A stretch of 64,000 nucleotides of DNA from positions 2,542,001 to 2,606,000 of the forward strand of contig JAZGTN010000150.1 in assembly GCA_037783415.1 (NCBI GenBank). The letters run 5' to 3'. The stretch is from Leptasterias polaris. Lineage: Eukaryota > Echinodermata > Asteroidea > Forcipulatida > Asteriidae. Shown in pieces: positions 1-11,427 of the stretch. The notes below the pieces were generated by a model. The model searched no databases. It saw only the letters and a list, made by a program, of their open reading frames with translations, and was not told the origin of the DNA. The translations under genes were made by a program, and so were the position numbers. Each line of letters opens with the position of its first letter. The first letter of the stretch is position 1.

Positions 1-13
1 TGTTGAGACTTAC

Positions 14-174
14 CAATGAGCAAGAATGCATCCAATTGAATCGAAGTCATCTACCTCAGTGTGACCCGATCTCCAAGCGGTTGCAGCCCCGGAAGGAACG
101 AACCGGCGGGACACGCCGTACATGACTTGCTGTAGCTTGCCGCGGGACACCGGTACACCACACGGCGGGCATGG
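14..174 (-). CDS. possible exon fragment of an unidentified protein gene
   Basis: On the minus strand one frame is open for 53 codons plus two bases, ending at a strong splice donor (TTG|GTAAGT, donor GT at 13-12). The translated stretch has balanced, protein-like composition (for example GAATAWRSGHTEVDDFDS), and the DNA is clearly more GC-rich than its surroundings. An in-frame TGA at 177-175 bounds the frame upstream, so an acceptor (a CAG ending at 130) or a start codon (ATG at 123-121, G at -3) must lie inside. I do not recognise the family and assign no function. The exon would continue in phase 2 beyond the left edge of the window. It could be a chance open frame in a GC-rich patch. Confidence 0.33.
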
Positions 175-2032
175 TCACTCGTACATGTACATGACTACAG
201 GGTTTTACGCAGGAAAGTTTATTTGATTCAAAATTCTTGGATCATTCAACCTCGTAAACATGCCTCAACCATCAAGCGGTTCTTTTATATTAATATCGTT
301 TTTTGACGGTGAAGGGATACAGAAAAACTGAAATTGTCCAGGTCTTTGGTCGAGTTGGTCGTGATGATAGCAGCTTCCAGAGAGAAAAATCACCGCCAGA
401 TGACCTGATTGTAAAGGTGAATTGTCATTCCACCGTATAGAAGTCTCTGTGGATATTTTTAATAACAGGTTTGAACTAAGAATACGGAAAGACACGCGCC
501 CGTAATCAATCACAAACATCAGCTGCGTGAAATTCTGGACGAGCTGTAACACTAAATAGCGAAACAGTCGGATAAGGCATCACATCGTCGCATATAACAT
601 CCCGTGTGCATAATATTTGGAGGATTATGAGTGGAAATAATATTTATGGACAGCGATGACGTCAGGTGCAGGTGGGTCTATCGCACGCACAAACACACAC
701 AGAGGTATGCATTCACAGGATTGCAGTATTCTCTGTCATGACGAATCTTCTCGCATGCAACATCTGACAGTTTGATTGGAGTGGCACGCACGTGTACACT
801 GAAATAGTCGATCTGCGGTGCTTGAACTTTTTTGTACTCAGAGTGCTGGTCCAACAACACTGCGCACTGTTCAGATTCCGGACTCAGCATTGAACTTTGA
901 TGTACTGTGGCTTGGAACTACCAAGGTCAAAATAGAACCTTGACCATTCACACCGATTGAGTTTGAATGTTCTGTGCTGGTGTAAAGCGTGGGGAAGATG
1001 ACTGTCATCATGAGGCTCCAATGGTATAGACAATTTCCCGGATGATACTCTAACAAATCTTCTTGCAAATTTATGACGATCGCAAGGTGTATTTTATAAC
1101 ACAGAAGCTGCCCCGTGTCGCAAGGTAAATACTTTTAAAGAAACTGTCGTGCGTGACTGATTTAAAGGCATTCTGTGGCCATTCAGTTTGTCACAGGGAA
1201 AACTTACAAAAGAGCTTCTTTTATTGTGAATTTCCAAAGGTCGATGAACAGTGGAGACCGGCAGTCTGAGCGGGGAGCCGGGCGGCAATTCCACACACAG
1301 CCACACGGCGACTGGAAGTCACGATTCTCCCGTGGCAAAGCTTACAAAAAGGCGCTGTAACTTGAACTTTAAAGTATTCTTTGATTGGCTTACAGTAAAC
1401 GTGAATTATTCAGCAATAATATTTTGTGGAAAGGCTTGTTTATTGTGCGTATCTATCTTGGACCAAAATACCCCAGTCTAGTTGACCTGCCAACAAAAGC
1501 CGGTGGTAATCCAGTGTATTAAACAACCAGCGCTGCTCCTTTACGGAGAATTGCCCAAAGAAATGTCCTGGTGTGTGCGGCTTAAATGCATTAGCCCGTT
1601 GTCCCAACTTTAATTTGTAGACCAGATGATGATGATCAAGTGTCACAAACCTTTGCTATGGATGAAAGTAACGCCAACTTCACAACTTATTATTCTGGTC
1701 ACTGACAACGGGTGACGCGGGTTGTGTGGTAGTCGCTTGTTACGGGAGGCACCGCACAGATCTGATGTCTGACAAAACGTCACGTTAAGTACCTCATGTG
1801 TTAACATAGCCCTGTGACCTCACAGTCATCCTACCATTATGTGCATGCATCTTAACTTCCCAATTAAAGTAATTGGTAATACCTCATTTAGATAACCGTA
1901 AAGTTATTTTGTAGATAATGAAGCTGTCATTCATTTCGTATATCTGGCAAACACGTCGAGTGATAAAAGTCTACAATCCGAATGCACATAACGCTTGATC
2001 ACTTTTTAATTTGTTTGGTTTGGAGTTCATAA
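175..2032. other. intergenic, no gene seen
   Basis: Short open frames are below what chance gives in AT-rich DNA and none resembles a known protein. There is a CA-rich patch around 684-700. A modest GC-rich patch at 1255-1330 (gagaccggcagtctgagcgg) carries two overlapping short frames with no recognisable domain. Confidence 0.5.
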
Positions 2033-2086
2033 GTAAGTACCATAAAAGCTCATCACGTTACTTTGGCGTACTTCTATGGTACTTAC
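2033..2086. repeat. 12-bp inverted repeat just upstream of a MITE
   Basis: GTAAGTACCATA at 2033-2044 is matched by its exact reverse complement TATGGTACTTAC at 2075-2086, separated by 30 bp. It ends 10 bp before the TTAA-bounded element at 2096. It may be a small foldback of its own. Confidence 0.6.
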
Positions 2087-2095
2087 GAACACACC

Positions 2096-2485
2096 TTAAA
2101 GGCACTGTACACGTTTGGTAATTACTCAAAATATATATTAGCATAAAAACTTACTTGGTAACGAGCGACGGAGAGCTGTTGATAGTATAAAACATTGTGA
2201 GAAACGACTCAATCTGAAGTAACGTAGTTTTTGAGAAAGAGGTAATTTCTCACTAAAATAATAAAAGACTTCTGGCCAGAAGCCTTTTATTCCTATCTGA
2301 AAGCACACTAATTTGTACAACAAGGGTGTTTTTTCTTTTATCATTTTCTTGCAACTTCAATGACCAATTGAGTCCAAATTTTCACAGACTTGTTATTTTA
2401 AGCATATGTTGGGATACACCAAGTGAGAATAGGGCCTACTGGTCTTTGACAATTACCAAACGTGTTCACTGTTCAGTGCCTTTAA
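2096..2485. mobile_element. TTAA-bounded MITE, family 1, longer copy
   Basis: The 390-bp element begins TTAAAGGCACTGTACACG and ends with the imperfect reverse complement (about CGTGTTCACTGTTCAGTGCC then TTTAA). The inverted ends continue inward as GTTTGGTAATTAC and GACAATTACCAAAC. TTAA lies at both edges, consistent with a TTAA target duplication of the piggyBac type. The centre holds a near-palindrome (AAAAGACTTCTGGCCAGAAG onward, about 2260-2290). A second copy at 17061-17391 aligns over most of its length but lacks this centre. There is no coding capacity. It carries a TAGGGCCTA insertion at 2430-2438 relative to the other copy. Confidence 0.85.
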
Positions 2486-5400
2486 CGATCAGGCACGGCG
2501 ATAGATAAACAAACGATTGAATACCGCACAGGTATACCATGGAGGTAGGGTATACAGACAAACTAATAATTGCCAACGAGAGGTATAGAGAAAGAGAGAG
2601 AGGGAGAGAATGTGTGAAGTGCGGCAGTTTTTAACAACAGAAAACCCTGTCTATGGGGGAAACGTGTCTGATGACGTTGGGCCTGCCAAAACCTTTGATC
2701 TTGCAGAATAAGCCCAAAGGAAACTGCAAGTGCCGCTTTTCAATGGGCAAATCAATTGTTGACTCTTTTTCTGTTATCACCTTTTCTGTTATCACCAACT
2801 CATCTGGAAAATGAAGTATGTTTTTACGTAGACGTACCTGTATGCCTCAAAATCGGATCCTTGTTACCCCCACTAGCCCCCCCCCCCCCCCCCAGCGGAA
2901 CATTTCCTAAGCTGTTTTGTACCGACTCGTCCTTTTGACAGGCTATGCAGGCGCTCTAAAAGCCGATTACATGCCGATTACGCAAAAGCGAAAAATGTCA
3001 CTCTTAATCCTCTATGCACACTCGCCTCGGCTGATAAAGGGGGATTAAGGGATGAAGAGGGAAGAAAAAAAACCCATGTTTTCCCTTGAGAAGGATCATC
3101 CTTCCGTTTGGGGATGACACACCCGATGATCGTCACGCTTTACCCCGTGCTTGAAGTGTTGCAATCAATGAAAACAAACCGATCTGAGGGGCTCGATGAA
3201 TTATTGAGTGGTTTGACATAAAAAGGGTACTTGGATATCAACGGGATGACACCCATGTCAAGATGGTGCGGTGTCTCTGGGGATACGATTCCTCCCCTCT
3301 AAATGCTCGATTCCTTTATATTTATTTCTTTCTTGAACTTCTGAGACTCAAGGATGGATTGGTTCCGTCCAACAAGGTGCTGGCTGGTATTTCAATATTA
3401 TTTATATCCTAGGAATTATGAAGCATTTGGATTTGGATATCAGCAAGATAACATCCATATCGTGTTTGCTTCCCCTCTGTATGGAATACGATTCCTCCAG
3501 AATGTCCAATATGTACTATTTGCCCATTCTGATACTGATATCTGTGAAATGGGTAGGCATGGTCGTATAGCAAGATGCTGTATAGCCTACATACATTTTC
3601 CATCATTATTATTTTCATTTCTGACAAATTATTGAAGTTTCACCGAATACCATGTCTTACAACTGTCTTGTGCAGAAGATGATAATATGCTTGTGATAAA
3701 TAGCAAGGATGATAGTTTCATTAATAAGGGTTATAGTTTTATTGTTTTGATTATATTATGGACTACTAGTACTATCGCCTGGACGGTAAATGCTGTTACA
3801 GTTTTCCGGAAATGTACGTGATGCTGTGAGCCCACGTCATAATGCCAACTCATTTGGCCATGTAATGAAGCCTTATGCCGGCTCTTGTGTTCACGACCGC
3901 ATACAACTTTCTAACACCCTACGGGTCACTATACTTTCATTGAGCCTTCATTAAAACGACACTTGTTAAGTTTACAAGGGTGAACGCAGATATGATTTAA
4001 CGACACATTACACAGTAAACTTGTAGAGGGTAGCAATTCAGCCAAAATTTGCCTATATTTTGTCCACCTGCTCCCAGAAAGTTACTCAAAAAGAAGATAA
4101 TTAGAACCTATTCGAAAATACCACTTGTCTAAAAGTCCAAGTCGAATATAATATCAACTCAGACAGTAGAGGGCGCTGTCCACTATTCTTTCATTACGAG
4201 TAAGAAAGCCCCAGCCTGAGTCAAGAAAAGTACATTGATATAAAACAACATGAATATTTCCCATTATTGTCATCAGCCTTGAGGGGATGACGTTGATTTG
4301 AAATTTTAATGAGTTTAATGTTGATGAACAATCAATGCATTTAAATACCTCGTTAACTTGATTTCCGTGTAAATGCTCTCCCGTCGTGGGCGACGCGTGA
4401 ACCTGCAGTAAGACGAGTATTCATCGCTTGAGACACTCTCAGTGGTCGAGTTGGACTTTTGTCTGAGATAGTTGCACATTAACTGCCTCTTTAAGTAAGA
4501 CGTTCTCCTGAGACGAAGAAAAACAAACAGTTCGTTTTTAACCAGAGAGGGATGTAGGGGTCATACCTTTTCAGTAGCCATTCCGAAGCCATAAATTCGT
4601 TCTTGGCATTTTAGTGTAAAAGTTTGTGCGATAGAAAAATAATGAGATTGCTGTTTCAATGCGCTTTTCTAAATAATATTCAGGAAATATTTAGATATGC
4701 TTTCATGGTTTCTCCTAGGCCATGTGATGTCACTTGTTTACAAAATTTCCAAAGAGTCAAGACTTCATGCAGGTGCAATTTATACACAGTCCAATGGAAG
4801 AACACGGAAATCTTGAATTTATGTGAAAATTATGACACAAAATGTACATGTTCCTATAGAAAAAACCTGGGTAGGCTATAGTACTATCTCACCTATGAGG
4901 AAATGCCCTCAATGTACAAAGTCATGCTCCTTTTGTCTGTACGCGTTGTTTGTTTGTCTGTTTTGCTTCGTAGTGTTGTCTTTTCTTGTTAGTTTGACCC
5001 TTTTTCATTTTGGACAAAGGATGGATTTGGATGGTGAAGAAAAAAAAATGACAGTTCGTAATACGTGACAAATAGCATGTCTACATGATGATTACACGGC
5101 ATGCAGTTTACGATAAATCCATTCTTTCCTGTTAGGGGTGGATTAGAACTCTTCAACCGTCCAACGAGGATCAATGGATGATTAATGTTTGGAACGAAAT
5201 TTCATAATTTCCATCCTCGTCTAACCCTGGCAGGGTTGAAATGGAACACATCGTAAATGAATGCATAACGTCACGTCGGACAGCGAACTGAAAAACTGCC
5301 GGGTCATTTTGAAGCTACAAAATACTGTAAGATTTTGGAAAGGTTTAAAACCAGCATAGCTCATAGTCATAGAACAACATAAAAAAGCCAGATACAACGA

Positions 5401-6320
5401 AGCTCTTGATTTTATTAATATTAGGGAGGGAGGGGGGGGGGGGGGAGTGGGTAGCACCCAGGGATGCAAATCTTTACGAGCTCCTCTCCTCTGTGTTTGA
5501 TAAAAGCTCAGTGTAACTGCTGAACAACAATATTGAGGTGTAAACAAGTGAATGTGTTTTACTCTTTTGTGGAGACTATTGAAAATCACTCAAATTATTT
5601 AACTTGAAATGGGCTTTAGAGCTTTACGTTTACGGATGATGTACCGTAACTTAACATTAACAGACCCGTGAACAATTAAGTATTTAATGTATCTCGTAAA
5701 ATTGTGCAGACTGCAATTTGGGATAAGTCTTTTTAGGAGAATGCGGGTGCCAGTCTGTAACATTTGAATTTTTCTTGCACTAAAACTTAAAAGGTTAATG
5801 CAATTCTCTGTGGAAAAAGGTGGTTGGTGTCCCATTTTAGACCGAGTGCAGTTTATACTTTACAAACATAGCCTTCAAAAAATAGATATTGTTACCAATG
5901 TCCCAGTCAACTTTATTGTCAGAGATAGGTTCATAATTCATGAAAAAAGCACCAACAATATGTATACGTCGCCAAAGGGCAAAAGGGCTGAAAACATTTT
6001 TTGTTTCCCTTGGTAAATTTGTGGGGGGAAAAGTTTTGCCTTACGGGCGTATTTGTTGGTCTTTTGTTGTTCTGAAATAAACCCCATTTTCAACCGAGAC
6101 GGTGATAAATGAGGGGGAAGAGTTACAAATTTGTTCTTTTCGGGATTGTCATAGGAAACGATGCTTGCAACCCAGACGGTTTAGATTAATAGATTATGAT
6201 TTTTTTTGTAAGCGTGTGTGAAAAGATTTTTATTTTTTTTACCGAAGCAACTTAGGGCTATAGTCGAATAATGACTTTACTGTGAACTTGTTGAACAGCT
6301 GATTGTAATCAATATGTGTC
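2486..6320. other. intergenic, homopolymers and one diverged duplication, no gene seen
   Basis: It contains a purine-rich GA tract (about 2588-2610), a poly-C run near 2879-2893 and a poly-G run near 5431-5446. A diverged duplication lies at 3233-3500 and is listed separately. None of the short open frames resembles a known protein, and I see no splice-site-bounded coding stretch. Confidence 0.5.
3233..3500. repeat. diverged direct duplication, about 204-bp period
   Basis: Two blocks recur in the same order and spacing: tggatatca followed by a gatgacacccat-like string (3233 and about 3438), then ATACGATTCCTCC (about 3284 and 3486). The intervening sequence has largely diverged. This looks like an old tandem duplication rather than a recent element. 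Confidence 0.4.
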
Positions 6321-7261
6321 ACAAGTTACGCGTCATTTGGTTAAAGTGGTTAAAGAATGGATCGCAAAGGTGTATAACCTGTCTCGTGTATGGGACATTG
6401 TGTATAAGAGCGAACCACGGTAGTACAGAGGAGACAAATAAAGTCGGTTTCAATGAACCTTCAAAACAGCGACGGACTTTTATTGGGTAAAATGTTAGTG
6501 GGGCACAAGGGGATTCTGGGGGCACCCCCAATCCCCTGTTACGCCTAGTGAGGAAAATCTCATGTAATTATATATAACTGGTAGCGAATACGACGGGCAA
6601 AAGCAAAAGCACAACGGAATAAAGCGAAAATCAGTATAGACCTATTGCACAACGCGCAGCGCACTTATACGCGCGTCTCCTGTCCGCCATTTTGGAAGTC
6701 AAAATGTGCACAAAAGGAATTGACTCACAAAAAGGCGGAAATGGTACACGGCTTATACTTACCTCTGAACAATGCACGTCTACCATTTCCGCCTTTTTTG
6801 GAGTCGATTCCTTTTGTGCACATTTTGACTAACAAAATGGCGGACAGGAGACACGCGTGTAAATGCACTGGGCGTTGTGCAATGGGTCTATAGACAAAGA
6901 AGTAAAAGCACAACGAAGAGAAACACTACGGAAAAATCCCAATCAATGTTGAGGAGAGATGTGTTCATTCATAGTTATAATGTTATTGCGGTCATACACC
7001 AAGACGCACACATTGATCATACATTGTATAACTACAATAGTCTGTGCCAGAGGAATGTCATCAATGCCGCGTCCGACTATACGGCTACAGCTATGGCCGC
7101 TGGCTGAAGCGACAATTGAAAAATAACATTTTTTCCAGCGTTCCGGTGTCATAGGGAAATCTGGCCCCCGGAGAGTCTTTCCTCCAAATGGGAAATTAAC
7201 ATAGGCTGAAGGAGGATGATTCAAAAGAGGGCGCTATCAGAAGAAGTGACGCGTAACTTGT
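6321..7261. mobile_element. 941-bp segment bounded by 15-bp inverted repeats
   Basis: ACAAGTTACGCGTCA at 6321-6335 is the exact reverse complement of TGACGCGTAACTTGT at 7247-7261. The enclosed DNA has no coding capacity. It contains a small hairpin at about 6507-6536 (AGGGGATT ... AATCCCCT) and a separate large foldback at 6635-6892. Its right end abuts, and slightly overlaps, a truncated copy of the element seen whole at 29713-30404. It is most simply a non-autonomous DNA transposon carrying another inside it. No clear target duplication is visible. Confidence 0.55.
6635..6892. mobile_element. foldback MITE, about 110-bp inverted arms
   Basis: TATAGACCTATTGCACAACG at the left is mirrored by CGTTGTGCAATGGGTCTATA at the right. 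The arms pair with few mismatches down to GGCGGAAATGGTA / TACCATTTCCGCC, leaving a loop of about 30 bp. Flanking TA dinucleotides suggest TA target duplication. Each arm includes CCGCCATTTTG / CAAAATGGCGG. It would extrude as a cruciform or give a long hairpin RNA if transcribed. Both flanks also carry the direct repeat AAAAGCACAACG. Confidence 0.8.
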
Positions 7262-7717
7262 TAGAAACCCCTTACGCGGATTCGTGAAGGTCAAACCGGT
7301 CTTAAATGGACCCGTATCGCAGTTTAAAGAGGATGCTGACGCCTCAACAACCATAGACTGCAATGAAAAGGGTTTGCTTTGCAATTACAGCATCTGGCGA
7401 TTATAATTGCGCATCCAAAACAAGCGTTTTATGATCGGAGGCGAGCACAAAATTCTTAATTTTTTGCAATAACCGGAAGCTGAGGTCAAGTTTAATTCTT
7501 GGGTTTTCTTCGTTATATTGTTGAATTGGTTTTACTTTCATATTTTGTTATCACTTAGTATTACGTTCCCAACAACATGTATATATACTTTTCTAGGTCA
7601 TAACCTACGTTAAACATAAATAATTGACGAAACAAAATCTCGCCCACGTAAAACTCCATATGGTTGGGACCACTATGGTCCCGGAAGTTCGAATGCGCGC
7701 GAGACTTGCACAGTCTA
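7261..7717. mobile_element. 5'-truncated copy of the 29.7-kb TIR element
   Basis: The sequence is nearly identical to 29943-30404, starting TTAGAAACCCCTTACGCGGA and ending GAGACTTGCACAGTCTA. It lacks the left 230 bp and the left terminal repeat. Relative to the full copy it has small indels (for example, it lacks the GTTTACGTAA-type segment), which break the short open frame present in the other copy and argue against coding function. Confidence 0.8.
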
Positions 7718-9808
7718 TAGCCACACTGAAGCCGTTAATTCGGTCACGGCTTCGCATCAAATTGACGACCGCTGTTATTCAAGTGAACTTGAAAATAAAA
7801 ATATTACAACGAATTCACGCATTTCCACGAATATTGCTGTTGTGGCTACTGGCCACATTGAACCCTACTTTAAAGTAGGTCTATAATCAAACAAAGAATA
7901 AACCACAAAACTATGGTTATTATAAAAATGAAAACCACTGGTTCCTCACGACACACAAATCAATAGTTATCTGCTGTTTCTATATATCAAAAGATGTTGG
8001 TCACTGAGCATTGTTAGATTCAATAATAATATTGTTGGTATCGCCCTAGTTTTGGGTATACCATGTTGGTCGATTATGACTTTGACACGAAAAAACTCCA
8101 CCACTAAATTATTTTACAGCTACACGTTGGTACAAGAGAGAAACGCTGACTCTCCAAAGAGTTTTACTTAGTTCGACATACCACAAACACCTACGTATCG
8201 AAAAGTAAGCGTTTAATATTCGTATAAAGAAGAAGCTACCAACTGTTTGAAACTACACTCTAAAAAAAAAACCGGGTCAAAATTGACCTGGGTTCTGGGT
8301 TCCACGGAGGGAGGTCAAAATGGCTCAAACTGACGCAATGATCAGAAATAAAATCAAATTTTTTGAAATCAGTTTCCGGGTCAGCTTGAAGACAATATTC
8401 GAACAGGGGACAATGGCACACCTGAATGAACATCAGTTCTGATACTTCACAGAATGATTTTGTCCAGCAATTTTGCATAGCAAAATATTTAGACTAAACA
8501 GGTTTTGTGCACACTTAATGCATTATTGAGTACCAAAATGATGAAATTTGAGTAGCAACTTATGCATTTTGTGTAGCATTTTGCACTTATGCATTTTGTG
8601 TAGCATTTTGCTACGTTATACAAGGGAAATCGTTTAGTGTACATCATTATTTTATACAAGAGCGAGGAAGGTTTTCATAAAGGTTGTTAAAAGTAGGCCT
8701 AAGCTTTGATAAATGTTTGAACGCTGCTTTCAAAGTATCAATGCCTTTTTTAAATGCACCTGGAAATGTTTGGGTAAAGCTTGAAGACAAGTGCATGGAA
8801 ATTCATTCTTCTCTGGAAAAAAAAATAGGCTTCAGACAATGGAAGTTACACCCAAGTGCTTCACTGTATGTCCTTAATTTAATGGCCCATGACGACTGTC
8901 ATCAGTGTCAGACATATGCGCTATTGCTAGGTTTTGTATGTTGAACATTTCCAGGACTCAATAAATCATTCGATTTCAATCAACACTGTCAACTTTTCCA
9001 ATCGTATACAGGGAGAAAATTCCACTAGAACAAATAAACAAAGTTCACGATGTTAGACTGTACCAGTAAACTAAGAGTAAGAAGAACACCACAAAACGAA
9101 CGGAATGACGAATCACAAATGTCAATGTAACATTGAATGCAAAATGGCATGCAAACGGTAAAGATTCCTTGTGCATTTCCTGATATAGTTCAAACGGATT
9201 ACTTGTGCTTTTAATCACAAGATTACACAAATTTACGGGTAATTCTTTGACTTAATCTTTAAACCATAAATATTCATACACTTGTTCATTTCAATAAAAC
9301 AAAATTGAATTGTGATGGCCATACTTTTTTTTAACAGTCTGTTTTGGAAGTTGAACGTGTATTTATGCCGTCAAGATGTCTGCAAATAATTTGATTGATG
9401 CAAACATTAGGCCCTGTACCTCTTAAAGTCAATTTTGAATGAGAGGTTTGTCATTACAAAACCAGGAAATTATATACCAAGGCTTGGTAAACAGTGAGCA
9501 ATAGGCGACATAATGACCTCCCACCCATTGTTAACCCACTGAAGGCAAAAGGTGTTTACGCATTATTAATTTTTGGATACAAAAATGACCTTCAGTGTAG
9601 TGACAGATTGATCTGTTATCTCGGGTCATCATCGGGCCTTTTCAAGTAGCCGCCGGTAAAAGGGGAAAATTTAACCGAAAGTTTGTTGGGACGTTAGAAA
9701 CTTGGTTCGGAAGCAACAAACTGTTATTGAATTAATGTTTCTCACTGTCGGAATTGGTTTAACTTCTCAAAGTTGAAGCAACTGTCGTACTAAGACTCGA
9801 GGTAGGAA
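7718..9808. other. intergenic, no gene seen
   Basis: It contains a transposon-end-like string at about 8254-8290 (ACTCTAAAAAAAAAACCGGG followed by tcaaaattgacctggg), a form typical of DNA-transposon termini, but I could not place a partner end. A 27-bp duplication is listed separately. A TAGGCCTA word lies at 8694-8701. No protein-like frame is recognised. Confidence 0.45.
8559..8613. repeat. 27-bp direct tandem duplication
   Basis: The string starting CTTATGCATTTTGTGTAGCA occurs twice back to back, ending TTTTGC each time. The pair is flanked by GTAGCAA on the left and TTGCTAC on the right, so the block is also bracketed by a 7-bp inverted repeat. Confidence 0.75.
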
Positions 9809-10077
9809 ATCGGCCGGGACTACTACTTTCACTTCAAATGGAGGAAATTCTCGTTATTAACTTCACTGCCGCGGAGAAAGGAGTGAGTTATTGGTCTCAA
9901 CGTTTCGGCTAGCTTGGTCTGGTCATAGAGAAAGGTCTGGTCATCGTCAGCGCAGTCTCCTGATGACGAACAGGCTAATCGAAACGTTGAGACCAATAAT
10001 TAGTAACTCACTCCTCGGCAGTGAAGTTTATAACGAGAAATTTCCTCCACTAAACGAAACTAGAAGTCCCGGCCGAT
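9809..10077. mobile_element. large palindrome, Penelope-like or retrozyme-like remnant
   Basis: The arms match in the order AATCGGCCGGGACT, TGGAGGAAATT, CTCGTTAT, TTCACTGCCG, GAGTGAGTTA and TTATTGGTCTCAACGTTTCG on the left, with their reverse complements in mirror order on the right (ending ... AGTCCCGGCCGATC). The loop, about 9921-9980, is asymmetric. The plus-strand right arm contains a hammerhead-like core (listed separately). The left arm holds a degenerate inverted version lacking the CTGATGA box. No reverse transcriptase or other coding sequence is present. It could instead be a MITE that captured the motif. Confidence 0.7.
9955..9993 (+). ncRNA. hammerhead ribozyme-like motif, type I with minimal stem III
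   Basis: Reading 5'-3': GTCTC (9955-9959), the core box CTGATGA (9960-9966), a 14-nt stem-II region (9967-9980), GAAA (9981-9984), CGTT (9985-9988), then GAGAC (9989-9993). GTCTC and GAGAC pair perfectly as stem I. A-C/G-T of AACGTT forms a two-base stem III, and the predicted cleavage would follow T9988 (GUU). This layout matches the minimal hammerheads known in Penelope-like retroelements and metazoan retrozymes. The weak point is stem II: C9967 cannot pair with C9980, and only G9968-C9980 and A9969-U9979 pair if C9967 is bulged. It may be inactive or coincidental. Confidence 0.42.
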
Positions 10078-10084
10078 CCCCAGA

Positions 10085-11409
10085 AGCAGGACAGTTTTTT
10101 TTTCCTGAACTAAGTTTATCCCGAGTTCCGAAATCTACTCTGAGGCAGCAGAACAATTGCAAAGTAGGTTCTTAAAAACAATCTATACACAGCAAAGTCG
10201 ATATATAACACTGTTTTACCACAAACTGAATATACATTGATGCATGCATGGAGGTAGTTGCAATACCTCTAAACCAATCCTACTAATTGTTCAAGGAACT
10301 TTAATTGTTACTTTAATTTCTTTGTCAGATGAATCTCGAAACTGCCATGCGAAAACAAATGACGCTTTTACTATTTTAGATATATAGGATCCTCTAAGCT
10401 ACTCATCATTCATAGGATTAGGACTCTGCCTTCAGGCATCCGGAGCTCGTGCAAAAATGTTGCGCTACTTTTATAAAAACTCACCTGTACAGCTCATTCC
10501 GCTCCAAATGTACCTGTAGTTCACCCTCATCGGAACACAAACTCAGGGTTCTCATTCTGATGGAGGTTGTTATACTTTTTGCCAAAGATGAGCAAGGCAA
10601 GTGGAATATAAAACCTGTCACAATCCTTGCTTCTTCCATGCAAAGACCAAGAGGCCTCAACCACATGTCAAGCGGCACACCACGAGCCTTCGCCTTGGGA
10701 CGCTTGACCGACCTTTCTGTTTATTGACCCCTCTGCTCACCGGCCCGTGTGCCGATCCTCCTTTTGTCATGCTGCGCGATGATGCGTAGATTGGTGCCGT
10801 CAAAAATCCCCCAAAACTTTCTTGTCTGAACGTTCCAACGGTGTATGTCTTTTGTGTATGGTGTTTGTATACAAGCTTACATTGTATAAACAAACTGTAA
10901 TAATCGGCCTGGTCTCAATCATTGAGTAAGCTGGGAAAATTCCTCTTGACTTATTATTCTTTCCACCATTACCTGATGTTTATTTGACGGTCGGTGATGT
11001 GATCGAATCTGACACAGCAGAAACAAAATAATATTCATTTCCCCCTGTTGGAATTCCAGATTGTTGGTGGCTGGTCGCCTATTGCAATTTCGGCACCCAC
11101 TTTCGTATGGTCCTTGATCAACTTGACTTTGTACTTTTTCTCCTTCATGTCTGTGAATTTTGAAGTTCAGCCCATGTATCGGTGATTTTAATAAAAGTTG
11201 ACAATCGATGCCATCAAATACTGTATTCGGTTCCACGACTTATTCAAAACACACAGCATAATTTCCCTTTTCAAGTAATTCAAATTTTTGACCTTGATTT
11301 TGACTGACAATGTCACCTTGTTTACGAAATATGTTATCTTGTACATTCCAGTGCATTTCGTAGCAGGCTTATATCATAGAGCAGTCCTTGCTCTATGCTT
11401 ATATAGTAC
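10085..11409. other. intergenic, no gene seen
   Basis: Moderately GC-rich patches occur at 10480-10800 and 10920-11240. Each has short open frames on one or both strands (the longest is 105 codons, minus strand 11236-10919), but none shows a recognisable motif or good splice-site boundaries. They may be eroded transposon coding sequence. Confidence 0.45.
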
Positions 11410-11427
11410 TACACTGTAAAAACGGCG

